Shown here: in pieces, positions 9,402-19,864 of the stretch
Numbering within the stretch: the stretch's first letter is position 1
Layout: the number at the start of each line of letters is the position of its first letter
Source: Rhodopseudomonas palustris
GTDB lineage: Bacteria > Pseudomonadota > Alphaproteobacteria > Rhizobiales > Xanthobacteraceae
Direction: 5' to 3'
Assembly: GCF_034479375.1 (NCBI RefSeq)
Contig: NZ_CP140155.1
Coordinates: 5,122,501 to 5,186,500, forward strand
Length of the DNA: 64,000 nucleotides
Position numbers and translations under genes: made by a program
Notes under the pieces: model-generated
The model's input: the letters and a program-made list of their open reading frames with translations, nothing else
Databases searched by the model: none
What the model was told of the DNA's origin: nothing

Positions 9402-10577
9402 TCAATCGCCCGCCGGCGTGATGCGCAGGATGCGGCCCGCGGCGCTGTCGGTCAGCAGCCACAGCGCGCCGTCGGGGCCCTGGCGGACGTCGCGGATGCG
9501 TTCGTTCAGCGCCTGCAGCAGGCGTTCTTCGCCGATCACCTTGTCACCGGCGAGCGACAGCCGCACCAGCATCTTGCCGGAGAGCGCGCCGGTGAACAGG
9601 CTGCCGGCCCATTTCGGAAACAGCTTGGCGGTGTAGAACGCCATGCCGGAGGGCGCGATCGACGGCACCCAATATTTGACCGGCTGCTCCATGCCGGGCT
9701 TGGTGGTTGCCTCGTGGATCTTGGCGCCGCTGTAGTCGATACCGTAGCCGATCACCGGCCAGCCGTAATTCTTGCCGAGCTGAATGATGTTGACCTCGTC
9801 GCCACCGCGCGGGCCGTGCTCGATCTCCCACAGGGCGCCGTCGGCCGGGTTGACGGCGAGCGATTGCGCGTTGCGGTGGCCGTAGCTCCAGATCTCCGGC
9901 TTGGCGCCGGCGCGGCCGACGAACGGGTTGTCCTTCGGCACGGCGCCGTCGGTCGCGATGCGGACGATCTTGCCGAGGTGGTTGTCGAGAGTCTGGGCCT
10001 GGTCGCGGAAGCTGAAATGATCGCCCAGCGTGACGAACAGATGCCCGTCGCCGCCTTGCGCGATCCGGCAGCCATAGTGGTTGCCTGAGGACAACGGGCC
10101 GTCCTGACGGAAGATCACTTTCACGCCGTCGAGCCGCGGCGCATCGCCGTCGGTCAGCGCCGCGCGCGCGACCGCGGTGCGACCGCCGCTCCGGCCACCC
10201 TGGTTCGTGCGTTCGGCGTAGCAGAAATAGATCGTCCGGTTGGCGGCGAAATCCTTGTCGGTGACGACGTCGAGCAGCCCGCCCTGGCCGGCGGCCCAAA
10301 CCTCGGGCACGCCCTGCAGCGGCGGCGACAGCGCGCCCTGCGCCGACACCACCCGCATCCGCCCCGGCCGCTCTGTCACCAGCACGCGCCCCTCGGGCAG
10401 GAACGCCAGCGCCCACGGACGATCGAGGTTCTGCGCGAAGGTCTCGACTGCCAGCGGACCCGCCGAGGAGTTGAACGAGCTCGGCTCGCCGTTGCTTTTG
10501 GTCGCGATCAGGAACGAGGCGATGATCACCGTCGCCGCGGTCAGCGTGCCGGAAACCCAGACCAGGAGCGTCTTCAT
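9402..10577 (-). CDS. PQQ-dependent sugar dehydrogenase (YliI/Asd-like beta-propeller)
   Basis: A 391-residue exported oxidoreductase of the glucose/sorbosone dehydrogenase family, six-bladed propellers that bind PQQ and calcium and oxidise aldoses in the periplasm. Residues 1-25 form a signal or anchor helix ([20 protein letters not shown]). Family motifs are [18 protein letters not shown], the NHYGCRI histidine region, [27 protein letters not shown] and [10 protein letters not shown]. The ATG at 10577 has GGAGG upstream. No PQQ synthesis genes are in the window. It may transfer electrons to the periplasmic chain, but that is inference. Confidence 0.87.
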   Translation of the reverse strand: MKTLLVWVSGTLTAATVIIASFLIATKSNGEPSSFNSSAGPLAVETFAQNLDRPWALAFLPEGRVLVTERPGRMRVVSAQGALSPPLQGVPEVWAAGQGGLLDVVTDKDFAANRTIYFCYAERTNQGGRSGGRTAVARAALTDGDAPRLDGVKVIFRQDGPLSSGNHYGCRIAQGGDGHLFVTLGDHFSFRDQAQTLDNHLGKIVRIATDGAVPKDNPFVGRAGAKPEIWSYGHRNAQSLAVNPADGALWEIEHGPRGGDEVNIIQLGKNYGWPVIGYGIDYSGAKIHEATTKPGMEQPVKYWVPSIAPSGMAFYTAKLFPKWAGSLFTGALSGKMLVRLSLAGDKVIGEERLLQALNERIRDVRQGPDGALWLLTDSAAGRILRITPAGD

Positions 10578-10663
10578 CGCGATGCCTCCAAGCTTCTGCC
10601 GGAGCAAAATGCAATCAGCGCCGGCGCGGCTGCGTCGGCGGAGCGTTCCATCGATATGGGAGT

Positions 10664-10843
10664 TCAGTTCGCAAACGGCATCGCCATGCTCGATTGCGTC
10701 GATCCGACCGCGAGCGTCAGAATGACGCTGAGCAAAATCAATGCGACTGCCAGCGATGCCGCCACACCGCGGATCAGCCGGGTTGAACCATCCGGCGTGT
10801 GCCGCTGGAAGAAGCCGGCCTCATGGCCGGGCGACCAAGTCAT
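10664..10843 (-). CDS. Small single-helix membrane protein
   Basis: A 59-residue protein from the ATG at 10843, which has GAGGAATT upstream. A charged N-terminus ([19 protein letters not shown]) precedes one hydrophobic helix, [20 protein letters not shown] do not recognise a family. It lies 86 bases upstream of the dehydrogenase gene on the same strand, so it could be the first gene of that transcript. The ribosome-binding site and the clean helix support it, but a gene this short could be a chance frame. Confidence 0.5.
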   Translation of the reverse strand: MTWSPGHEAGFFQRHTPDGSTRLIRGVAASLAVALILLSVILTLAVGSTQSSMAMPFAN

Positions 10844-10974
10844 GACCAATTCCTCGCATGCGTCGGCGAATCGCGGCGCGAGCGGAATCTCCCTGCAATC
10901 GCAGGCATTTATGGGGCGTTCAAAGGCCGATCGTGGCGAAATGACGGCGAAATCGGCACAAAAGTACCAGCTAT

Positions 10975-11628
10975 TCAGGCCTCGGCGACGAAATCGACGT
11001 GGTCGTGCGGCGCCGAATTCGGGGTCCAGTCCATGGTGATGAAGCCGGGCGTCTGCTCGACCCGTCGCAGCCAGGCGTTGACCGCCGGGAAGGTCGAGAG
11101 GTCGAAATCGCACTGGTCGGCGACGTGGGTGTAGCCGTACAGGGCGATGTCCGCGATGGTGAGTTGGCCCGCCGCGACGAAGTCGTGGGTCCTGAGGTGA
11201 TTTTCCATCACCTGCAGCGCGGCGTAGCCGCGCTCCAGCCAGTCCTCGAGGGCGTGGGTCTGCAGGTCGCGGCCGCCCTTCACCAGGCAAAGCCAGAAGT
11301 AAGCCGAGCCGATATTCGGCTCCAGCGCATGCTGCTCGAAGAACATCCATTGCAGCGCTTCGGCGCGGTCCATCCGCGTATCCGGCGCCAGCGAGGTGCC
11401 GACCGCGAGGTACCACAGAATCGCATTGGACTCGGCCAGATAGCGGCCCTGCGCGACTTCCAGCAGCGGCACCTGGCCGCTCGGATTCTTGGCGAGGAAT
11501 TCCGGCGTACGACTCTCGCCGCGCAGGATATCGACTTCGATAGCCCGATAGGGCGCACCCAGAAACGCCAGCGCAAGCCGCGCCTTGTAGCTGTTGCCGG
11601 ATCGCTGCATCGAATAGAGCTTGTACAT
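10975..11628 (-). CDS. Glutathione S-transferase family protein
   Basis: A 217-residue soluble protein with the two GST domains. The thioredoxin-like N-domain starts MYKLYSMQRSGNSYKARLA, where the SGNSYK turn supplies the likely catalytic Ser, and contains NPSGQVPLLEV and the glutathione-binding ESNAILWYLA. The C-terminal helical domain has the LTIADIALYGY signature. It probably conjugates or reduces an electrophile with glutathione; the substrate is unknown. The ATG at 11628 puts the first strand at the N-terminus, as usual. Confidence 0.88.
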   Translation of the reverse strand: MYKLYSMQRSGNSYKARLALAFLGAPYRAIEVDILRGESRTPEFLAKNPSGQVPLLEVAQGRYLAESNAILWYLAVGTSLAPDTRMDRAEALQWMFFEQHALEPNIGSAYFWLCLVKGGRDLQTHALEDWLERGYAALQVMENHLRTHDFVAAGQLTIADIALYGYTHVADQCDFDLSTFPAVNAWLRRVEQTPGFITMDWTPNSAPHDHVDFVAEA

Positions 11629-13272
<1,644 letters not shown>

Positions 13273-13411
13273 AGACCCGGCCGGCCGTTCATTAAAGATC
13301 GGCAACGTTCACTAGATTTATTCTCGCGTCGCGGAAGCGCCTTTTTTTGAACAAGACGCTTCCTTCTTGTCGCCTCCGCAATCCCAATCCTGAAATGCGG
13401 AGTTTGTTTCA

Positions 13412-13939
13412 ATGTCCATCTCTAGACTGTTCGGTGTCACTGCGGTCGCGCTGGTTGCTTCTTTTGCCAGCGCGAGCGCGCAGGAGCGGCTGCAGGTCGG
13501 CGTGCTCGAATGCGCCGGTGGCCCGAACGTCGGCTATGTCGTCGGCTCGACCACCGAGCTCGAATGCGTGTTCAAGAGCGGCGGCCGCCGCCCCGAGCCC
13601 TATGTGGCGCGCCTGCAGCGGATCGGCCTCGATCTCGGCTTCACCCAGAACACCGGATTCGCCTGGGCGGTCTATGCGCCGACCCGTCAGCTCGGCCGCG
13701 GTGACCTCGCCGGCAGCTACGGCGGCGTCGGCGCCAACGCGTCGTTCGGCGTCGGCGTCGGCGGCAATCTGCTGGTCGGCGGTTCGTCGAACGCCTACGC
13801 GCTGCAGCCGCTCAGCCTGCAGGGCCAGACCGGTCTGAACGCCACCGCCGGCATCGTCGACGTGCAGCTCCGCCCGGCCGATCTGCGGCCCCAGCGGAAG
13901 TACCGCAAGCACAAGCGTCACCATCGCAACCACCGCTGA
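13412..13939 (+). CDS. Exported DUF992 protein, copy 1
   Basis: A 175-residue exported protein with a cleavable signal (GVTAVALVASFASASAQ). The mature part has the DUF992 pattern: LQVGVLECAGGPNVGYVVGS, the second Cys in ELECVFKS, GRGDLAGSYGGVGANASFGVGVGGN and the C-terminal ALQPLSLQGQTGLNATAG. The two cysteines probably form a disulfide in the periplasm. DUF992 has no known function. The basic tail rich in His, Lys and Arg is absent from the paralogue that follows. A strong terminator ends the transcript. Confidence 0.88.
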   Translation: MSISRLFGVTAVALVASFASASAQERLQVGVLECAGGPNVGYVVGSTTELECVFKSGGRRPEPYVARLQRIGLDLGFTQNTGFAWAVYAPTRQLGRGDLAGSYGGVGANASFGVGVGGNLLVGGSSNAYALQPLSLQGQTGLNATAGIVDVQLRPADLRPQRKYRKHKRHHRNHR

Positions 13940-13969
13940 TCGCGCCAGCGCATCATCGCCGTGACGGAA

Positions 13970-13996
13970 GGGCCCGCGTTGCGGGCCCTTTTGTTT
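13970..13996 (+). terminator. Rho-independent terminator after DUF992 copy 1
   Basis: GGGCCCGC (13970-13977), a GTT loop, then GCGGGCCC (13981-13988), followed by TTTTGTTTT. An eight-pair GC stem with a T-run is a standard intrinsic terminator and separates the two DUF992 genes transcriptionally. Confidence 0.9.
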
Positions 13997-14197
13997 TGCG
14001 CCGCGGCCCGCCGCGACGCCGCAGGTGTCATTGAAGATTCGTCGATGCTGTGACTAGATGGCGAGGCCGTTCGGTTGCGCTACATGCGGGGCTGATCCGC
14101 GCCGGCGGCATCACGACCATCGACATCACGATCATCTGAATCAAATCGTCTGCATCATCGCCCTGCCTGCATCACATCGTTGAAACGGAGAATTCTC

Positions 14198-14668
14198 ATG
14201 CGCCGCTTTTCGCTTCTGCTCGGTATCGTCGCTTCGCTGGTCGTCAGCGCTGCCCATGCGCAGCAGGGGCGCGTGCGTATCGGCGTGCTCGAATGCCGCG
14301 GCGGCGCCAGCACCGGCTTCATCGTCGGTTCGGTGACCAATCTGGGCTGCGTGCTGCGCGCCGAGGGCCGCCCCGACACGCCCTATGTCGCCGTCATCCG
14401 CAAGGTCGGTCTCGATCTTGGTATCACGCAGGAAACCGCGCTGGCCTGGGGCGTGTTCGCGCCGGTCGAGCGGTTCGGCCCGGGCGATCTCGCCGGCAAC
14501 TACGCCGGCGCGCAGGGTTCCGCATCGGTCGGCGTCGGCCTCGGGGCCAATGTCCTGGTCGGAGGCTCGGCGAATTCGATCGCGCTGCAGCCGCTCAGCC
14601 TGCAGGGCCAGACCGGCCTCAACGTGGCGGTCGGCCTGCAGGAGCTGGAGCTGCGGCCCGGCCGCTAA
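14198..14668 (+). CDS. Exported DUF992 protein, copy 2
   Basis: A 156-residue paralogue of the preceding gene. It has a signal peptide (RRFSLLLGIVASLVVSAAHAQ) and the same framework: RIGVLECRGGASTGFIVGS, NLGCVLRAEG, GPGDLAGNYAGAQGSASVGVG and the shared ALQPLSLQGQTGLN. It lacks the basic C-terminal tail. The ATG at 14198 follows ACGGAG and leaves a normal signal peptide; a TTG 18 bases upstream is less likely. The function is unknown. Confidence 0.88.
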   Translation: MRRFSLLLGIVASLVVSAAHAQQGRVRIGVLECRGGASTGFIVGSVTNLGCVLRAEGRPDTPYVAVIRKVGLDLGITQETALAWGVFAPVERFGPGDLAGNYAGAQGSASVGVGLGANVLVGGSANSIALQPLSLQGQTGLNVAVGLQELELRPGR

Positions 14669-14843
14669 CTAACCGCGCTGCGGCGCAATGCGCGCCTCGC
14701 AGCATTGAATTGCGCTGTCCTTGATCCTGCTCAAGGGCACCCTGCAAGCTTCGTAATTTTTCGCGCTTGCCAAGCGGCGAGGCTGCTGAAAGCATTGCCT
14801 CGCCGACCCAATCACGGGCCGAGCTCCAGAGAAGGAGGCGGCG

Positions 14844-16886
14844 ATGGGACAAGATCCCCGCGGTCCCCGGTGCATCGCACTGGTGGGCCCATTCCAAAGC
14901 GGAAAAACCACACTGCTCGAGGCGATCCTCGCGCGCACCGGCGCCGTGCCACGCACAGGGTCCGTCGACGCAGGCACCTCATATGGCGACTCCAGCCCCG
15001 AGGCGCGCCAGCACAAGATGGGGCTCAGCCTCACCGCGGCGACCACGCAGTTCATGGGTGAGACCTACACCTTCCTCGATTGCCCCGGCTCGGTCGAATT
15101 CGCGCACGACATGCGCGCCGCGCTTCCCGCCGTCGATGCGGCCGTGGTGGTGTGCGAAGCCGACGAGCGCAAGCTGCCGCAGTTGCAGCTCATCCTGCGC
15201 GAACTCGAAGACCTCGGAATTCCCCGCTTCCTGTTCCTCAACAAGATCGACCGCGCCAGCAAGCGCATCCGCGAAGTGCTGGACAGCCTGCAGCCGGCCT
15301 CGCGGATTCCGCTGGTGCTGCGCCAGATTCCGATCTGGAACGGCGAACTGATCGCCGGCTATGTCGATCTCGCACTGGAGCGCGCCTTCGTCTATCGCGA
15401 GCACAAGCCGTCCGAAGTGATCGCGCTCGAAGGCAGCGACCTCGACCGCGAGAAGGAAGCCCGCTTCTCGATGCTCGAAAAGCTCGCCGATCACGACGAC
15501 GCGCTGATGGAGCAATTGCTCGAAGACATCCCGCCGCCGCGCGACGCGGTGTTCGACGATCTCGCGCGCGAATTGCGCGAAGGCGTGATCTGCCCGGTGC
15601 TGCTTGGTTCTGCCTTGCGCGAAAACGGCGTGATGCGGCTGTTGAAGGCGCTGCGCCACGAGGCCCCCGACGTCACCGAAACCGCGTCGCGGCTCGGCGT
15701 CGCGGCGTCCAAGGACGCGGTCGGCTATGTGCTGAAAACGACGCATCTGCAGCATGGCGGCAAGCTGTCGCTGGCGCGGGTGTTCGCCGGCACGCTGGCC
15801 GACGGCGACACCGTGCAGGCATCGTCGGGCGAGTCCGCGCGGGTGTCGGGCATCCACACCGCCAATGGCGGACCGGACAGCAAGCGCTCGTCGGCGGTGG
15901 CCGGCGATGTCGTCGCGCTCGGCAAGCTCGACGCGATCAAGACCGGCGACACGTTCGGCAATGGCAAGGCGGCCCCGTCGGCGCTGGTCGAAATCACCGC
16001 TGCGCCGCCGGTGCTGGCGATGGCGCTGGCCGCCGCCGACCGCAAGGACGACGTCAAGCTCGGTCAATCTCTGCAAAGACTGTCCGAGGAGGACCCGTCG
16101 CTCACCGTGATCCACGATCCGCAGACCCACGACATCGTGTTGTGGGGCCAGGGCGAGATGCATCTGCGCGTCGCGCTGGAGCGGCTGCACGACCGCTACG
16201 GCGTGAGCGTGAAGTCGCATCCGCCGGCGATCGGCTATCGCGAGACCATCCGCAAGGCGGTCACTCAGCGCGGCCGGCACAAGAAGCAGTCCGGCGGCCA
16301 CGGCCAGTTCGGCGACGTGGTGCTGGAAGTGAAGCCGCTGCCGCGCGGCGAGGGCTTCGCCTTCGCCGAGACCGTGGTCGGCGGCGCGGTGCCGCGCAAC
16401 TACATCGGCGCGGTCGAAGAAGGCGCGGTCGATGGTCTGCGTGCGGGGCCGCTGGGATTCCCGGTGGTCGATGTCCACGTCACCCTGACCGACGGCTCGT
16501 ATCACAGCGTCGATTCTTCCGATCAGGCGTTCCGCACCGCGGCCCGGATCGGGATTACCGAAGCGCTGCCGCAGTGCCAGCCGGTGCTGCTGGAGCCGAT
16601 CCACAGCGTCGAGATCGTCTGCCCGAACGACGCCACCGCCAAGGTCAACGCCATCCTGTCGGGGCGGCGGGGGCAGATCCTCGGCTTCGACACCCGCGAG
16701 GGCTGGCCGGGCTGGGACGTGGTGCGCGCCACCATGCCGGAAGCTGAGATCGGCGATCTGATCGTCGAACTGCGCTCGGCCACCGCCGGCGCCGGCAGCT
16801 TCACCCGCAGCTTCGACCACATGGCCGAAGTCAGCGGCCGCACCGCCGACCAGATCATCGCGGCGCACCGGCAAGTCGCGGCGTGA
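14844..16886 (+). CDS. EF-G-like translation GTPase with altered switch region
   Basis: A 680-residue GTPase with the domain order of elongation factor G. The G-domain has Walker A GPFQSGKTT (15-23), DCPGSVEFA (79-87) in place of DTPGHVDF, and NKID (133-136). The switch I motif RGITI, nearly universal in EF-G, is replaced by RQHKMGLSL. Domains II to V follow, including GYRETIRKAVTQRGRHKKQSGGHGQ split over the domain III/IV junction. These proteins form the EF-G-like (EF-G2-type) group of alphaproteobacteria, whose ribosomal role is not settled. The canonical fusA is not in this window. The gene appears monocistronic. Confidence 0.87.
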   Translation: MGQDPRGPRCIALVGPFQSGKTTLLEAILARTGAVPRTGSVDAGTSYGDSSPEARQHKMGLSLTAATTQFMGETYTFLDCPGSVEFAHDMRAALPAVDAAVVVCEADERKLPQLQLILRELEDLGIPRFLFLNKIDRASKRIREVLDSLQPASRIPLVLRQIPIWNGELIAGYVDLALERAFVYREHKPSEVIALEGSDLDREKEARFSMLEKLADHDDALMEQLLEDIPPPRDAVFDDLARELREGVICPVLLGSALRENGVMRLLKALRHEAPDVTETASRLGVAASKDAVGYVLKTTHLQHGGKLSLARVFAGTLADGDTVQASSGESARVSGIHTANGGPDSKRSSAVAGDVVALGKLDAIKTGDTFGNGKAAPSALVEITAAPPVLAMALAAADRKDDVKLGQSLQRLSEEDPSLTVIHDPQTHDIVLWGQGEMHLRVALERLHDRYGVSVKSHPPAIGYRETIRKAVTQRGRHKKQSGGHGQFGDVVLEVKPLPRGEGFAFAETVVGGAVPRNYIGAVEEGAVDGLRAGPLGFPVVDVHVTLTDGSYHSVDSSDQAFRTAARIGITEALPQCQPVLLEPIHSVEIVCPNDATAKVNAILSGRRGQILGFDTREGWPGWDVVRATMPEAEIGDLIVELRSATAGAGSFTRSFDHMAEVSGRTADQIIAAHRQVAA

Positions 16887-16904
16887 TCTAGGAAAGCGTT
16901 TGCT

Positions 16905-16973
16905 AACCTCTCCCCGCAATGCGGGGAGAGGTCGGAAATCGCGCATTTGCGCGAATTCCGGGTGAGGGGCATG
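16905..16973. repeat. Short palindromic repeat (CTCTCCCCGC family), copy 1
   Basis: CCTCTCCCCGCAATGCGGGG, AGAGG, then GGAAATCGCGCATTTGCGCG and GGTGAGGGGCATGGC. A reverse-oriented close relative lies at 63291-63361, and shorter relatives at 41101-41160 and 57641-57690. Confidence 0.8.
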
Positions 16974-17068
16974 GCACTGCACCGCCTCATCCGCGGCCAC
17001 CCGGGCCGTGCTGATTCTGCCGAGCACCGATTTCCCTGTCGCTGGGCGCGAAAGCCGTGCCACGCCCC

Positions 17069-17110
17069 TCACCCCGACCCTCTCGCCGCAAAACGGCGGG
17101 GAGAGGGAGC
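17069..17110. repeat. Short palindromic repeat (CTCTCCCCGC family), copy 2
   Basis: CACGCCCCTCACCCCGACCC followed by TCTCGCCGCAAAACGGCGGG and GAGAGGG. With the copy at 16905 it occupies much of the 346-base gap between the EF-G-like gene and the XRE gene; nothing else was recognised in that gap. Confidence 0.75.
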
Positions 17111-17232
17111 GTTGCGGCCGCTTGCTTTCCCATCGCGCGTTCACAGCCGAGCGAGATGATGTTCCAAGCATCATTGAAGCCGTTTTATATTTGCGGTAGC
17201 CGATAGGGCGGACCTCAAACCGGAATGCTCGC

Positions 17233-17511
17233 TTGATCACCTCGTCCCAGATGCGCGCGGCACGCGCGCTGCTCGGCATCGACCAGCGCACGCTGGCGAA
17301 GCTCGCCGGCGTCTCGGTGCCGACCATCCAGCGGATGGAGGCCAGCGACGGTAACGTCCGCGGCATCGTCGAGTCGCTGACGCGGGTGGTCGATGCGTTG
17401 AACCGCGCCGGCGTCGAACTGATCGGCGAGCACGCTCGCAGCGACGACGGCGGACGTGGGGTGCGGCTGAAGCAGGCGACGCCGCAGCAGAGCGAGAGGG
17501 GCGAGCCGTGA
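17233..17511 (+). CDS. XRE-family helix-turn-helix regulator
   Basis: A 92-residue DNA-binding protein with one Cro/CI-type helix-turn-helix, MRAARALLGIDQRTLAKLAG followed by VSVPTIQRMEAS. It resembles the small XRE proteins common in rhizobia that open MITSSQMRAARALLG. The start is a TTG at 17233; the ATG at 17251 is an alternative that cuts the first six residues. Its stop overlaps the GTG start of aroE (GTGA), so the two are translationally coupled. The regulated target is unknown. Confidence 0.75.
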   Translation: MITSSQMRAARALLGIDQRTLAKLAGVSVPTIQRMEASDGNVRGIVESLTRVVDALNRAGVELIGEHARSDDGGRGVRLKQATPQQSERGEP

Positions 17512-18365
17512 CGCATCCGGTGCCGAAGGGCGATACTCACATCGCCGCCTGCCTGATCGGCTGGCCGGCGGCGCATTCGCGCTCGCCGCTGATCCATCAC
17601 TACTGGCTGCGCACGCTCGGCATCCCCGGCGGCTATTCGATCGAATCGGTGCCGCCGGAAGGCTTCGCCGAATTCGTGCTGAATCTGAAGACGCACGGCT
17701 ACAGCGGCGCCAACGTCACCATCCCGCACAAGGAGCGCGCGCTGCTGCTCACTGCGCCGGACGAGCGCGCCCGCGCGGTCGGCGCCGCCAACACGCTGTA
17801 TTACGACGGCGACGTGCTGCGCTCGACCAATACCGACGTCGAAGGCTTCATCGACAATCTCGACGCCTCCGCGCCGGGCTGGGACCGCACCCCGCATGCC
17901 GTGGTGCTCGGCGCCGGCGGTTCGTCGCGCGCGGTGCTGTTCGGCCTGCTGGAGCGCGGCATCCAGCGCATCGCGCTGGCCAACCGCTCGATCGAGCGCG
18001 CGCGAGCGCTGGCCGATCTGTTCGGCGAGCGCGTGGTGCCGATCGCCTGGACCGACGCGCCGGCGGCGCTGCCGGGCGCCGGGCTGCTGGTCAACACCAC
18101 CTCGCTCGGGATGAAGGGGCAGCCCTCGCTCGATCTCGATCTCGCGCCGTTGCCGGCGGACGCCACGGTGGCCGATCTGGTCTACGTGCCGCTGGAGACC
18201 GAACTACTGGCCGAGGCGCGCGGCCGCGGGCTGCGCACCGCCGACGGCCTCGGCATGCTGCTGCATCAGGCGGTGCGTGGGTTCGAACTGTGGTTTGGCG
18301 CGCGGCCGCACGTCACCGCCGAGCTGCGCGCATTGGTCGAGGCGGACCTGCTCGCGCATACGTGA
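17508..18365 (+). CDS. aroE: Shikimate dehydrogenase
   Basis: A 285-residue NADPH-dependent enzyme that reduces 3-dehydroshikimate to shikimate in aromatic amino acid synthesis. The substrate pocket motif SRSPLIHHYWLRTLG and the catalytic lysine in NVTIPHKERALL are present, as are the NTDVEGF aspartate and the dinucleotide-binding VVLGAGGSSRAVLFGL. The C-terminal GLGMLLHQAVRGFELWFG is typical. It begins at a GTG overlapping the XRE stop. Full-length AroE is normally about 270-290 residues. A quinate/shikimate dehydrogenase paralogue is possible but the motifs favour AroE. Confidence 0.9.
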   Translation: MTHPVPKGDTHIAACLIGWPAAHSRSPLIHHYWLRTLGIPGGYSIESVPPEGFAEFVLNLKTHGYSGANVTIPHKERALLLTAPDERARAVGAANTLYYDGDVLRSTNTDVEGFIDNLDASAPGWDRTPHAVVLGAGGSSRAVLFGLLERGIQRIALANRSIERARALADLFGERVVPIAWTDAPAALPGAGLLVNTTSLGMKGQPSLDLDLAPLPADATVADLVYVPLETELLAEARGRGLRTADGLGMLLHQAVRGFELWFGARPHVTAELRALVEADLLAHT

Positions 18366-18425
18366 AGGTAATGGATCGGTGTTCCCGACGTAGTCCTTGG
18401 TGGGGCCAAATTGGAGAACCCGCCG

Positions 18426-19049
18426 ATGCCGTTATCTTCCTCGCTGTGCCGCCCGCTCGCTGCGGCTGCGCTCGTCGCCTTTTCCCTTTCCGCAGCCAAC
18501 GCGCAGCAACCACCGACACCCACCAAGGTTCGCGGCGAGATCGAGAGTGTCTCCGGCGATAGTCTCGCGGTGAAGTCGCGCAGCGGTCAGGACGTCAAGC
18601 TGCAGCTCGCGCCAGACATCAAGGTCGCCGGCATCGCGCCGACCAAGCTGAGCGACGTCAAGCCCGGCGCATTCATCGGCGCCACCACCGTGCCGGGTCC
18701 CAACGGCGCGCACAACGCGGTCGAGATCCACGTCTTCCCCGAGGCGATGCGCGGCACCGGCGAGGGCTCGCGCGCATGGGATCTCGGGCCGAACAGCACC
18801 ATGACCAACGCCACCGTCGATCAGTCGGTCACAAGTAACGACGGCAGCACGGTGCGGGTGAAGTACAAGGGCGGCGAGAAGGTCATCACCGTGACGCCGA
18901 AGACCCAGGTCGTGACCTATGGCCCGGCCGACAGATCCGACCTCAAGCCCGGCGCCAAGATCATCGCCTTCGGCAAGACGCTGCCCGACGGCTCGTTCCA
19001 GACCAGCCGCATCTCGGTCGGCCGCGACGGCATCACGCCGCCGATGTAA
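18426..19049 (+). CDS. Exported protein with DUF5666-like repeats
   Basis: A 207-residue exported protein. An N-terminal signal (CRPLAAAALVAFSLSAANAQ) precedes a beta-rich body with two short OB-like segments, VRGEIESVSGDSLAVKSRSG and VRVKYKGGEKVITVTPKTQV. The segments, and the phrases DVKPGAFIGATT and DLKPGAKIIAFGK, repeat in parallel, which suggests an internal duplication. The pattern is like DUF5666 proteins of the periplasm; no function is known. The ATG at 18426 has TTGGAG upstream. Confidence 0.7.
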   Translation: MPLSSSLCRPLAAAALVAFSLSAANAQQPPTPTKVRGEIESVSGDSLAVKSRSGQDVKLQLAPDIKVAGIAPTKLSDVKPGAFIGATTVPGPNGAHNAVEIHVFPEAMRGTGEGSRAWDLGPNSTMTNATVDQSVTSNDGSTVRVKYKGGEKVITVTPKTQVVTYGPADRSDLKPGAKIIAFGKTLPDGSFQTSRISVGRDGITPPM

Positions 19050-19097
19050 CCTGCATCGCCTCGGCGCGCCGAAGCGCTCGTGAGGTCGCGAGGCTCA

Positions 19098-19727
19098 TCA
19101 GTTGTCATTGACGCCGGGTCGCGGTCGGTAGCGCGGCAGCGACCAGCCGCGCTGGAGTGCGGCGGCCCGCACAAGGAAGCCGATCGCAAATCCCACGCCC
19201 GTGCTGATTTCGCGCGGGGCTCCGACCATCATCAGGACGACGAATGCGGACGCGCCGACCAACGCCGCCGAAACATAGATCTCGCGCCTGAGGATCACCG
19301 GCACTTCGCCGCCGAGCAGATCGCGGATGATGCCGCCGAACGTGGCCGTCACCACGCCCATGGCGACGGCCACGATTCCGTTGGCGCCGGCCAGCGCCGC
19401 CTTCTCCGCGCCGGTGACGGCGAACAGCGCGAGACCGATCGCGTCCAGCCAGAGCAGCGCCTTGTAGCGGGAATGAGGAATGTGGGCGGTGAAGAACACC
19501 ACGGCGGAGACCGCCACGCAGGTCACCAGATAGGCCGGCTCCTGCACCCAGAACACCGGCAGACCGAGCAGCACGTCGCGCAACGTGCCGCCGCCGATCC
19601 CGGTCGCCGTGCCGAGCAGCGCGAAGCCGACGATGTCCATCTCCTTGCGCGACGCCACCAGCGCCCCCGAGACCGTGAAGGCGACCACGCCGAGCCAGTC
19701 CAGCATCGTCGTGACCGTCTCGAACAT
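19098..19727 (-). CDS. TRIC/UPF0126 family membrane protein
   Basis: A 209-residue membrane protein with about seven hydrophobic helices and an internal duplication: ATGIGGGTLRDVLLGLPVFW in the first half matches ATFGGIIRDLLGGEVPVIL in the second. This doubled glycine-rich motif defines the UPF0126 group, prokaryotic relatives of trimeric intracellular cation channels. A role as an ion or small-solute channel follows from the family, not from the sequence alone. The ATG at 19727 is preceded by AGGAG. It converges on the upstream DUF5666-like gene. Confidence 0.87.
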   Translation of the reverse strand: MFETVTTMLDWLGVVAFTVSGALVASRKEMDIVGFALLGTATGIGGGTLRDVLLGLPVFWVQEPAYLVTCVAVSAVVFFTAHIPHSRYKALLWLDAIGLALFAVTGAEKAALAGANGIVAVAMGVVTATFGGIIRDLLGGEVPVILRREIYVSAALVGASAFVVLMMVGAPREISTGVGFAIGFLVRAAALQRGWSLPRYRPRPGVNDN

Positions 19728-19767
19728 CAGGAGCTCTCCTCGGCAACGTCTGTCGAGCCATTCTTCG

Positions 19768-19856
19768 TCATGGCCGGGCTTGTCCCGGCCATCCACGTCT
19801 TTCTCGCGACGTCCGCTCAAGGCGTGGATGGCCGGCACGAGGCCGGCCATGACGTT
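19768..19856. repeat. Palindromic repeat (GGCCGGGC..GTCCCGGCC family)
   Basis: CGTCATGGCCGGGCTTGTCC and its inverse GGCACGAGGCCGGCCATGAC flank an inner CCACGTCTTTC..GGCGTGG pair. It matches the first half of the compound repeat at 1986 and lies between two same-strand genes. Confidence 0.85.
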
Positions 19857-19864
19857 TCGAAAAT

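Noticed and set aside
14979..17897. A 972-residue open frame on the minus strand
   Set aside because: It is antisense to the EF-G-like, XRE and aroE genes, all with clear motifs; its composition is that of a shadow frame.
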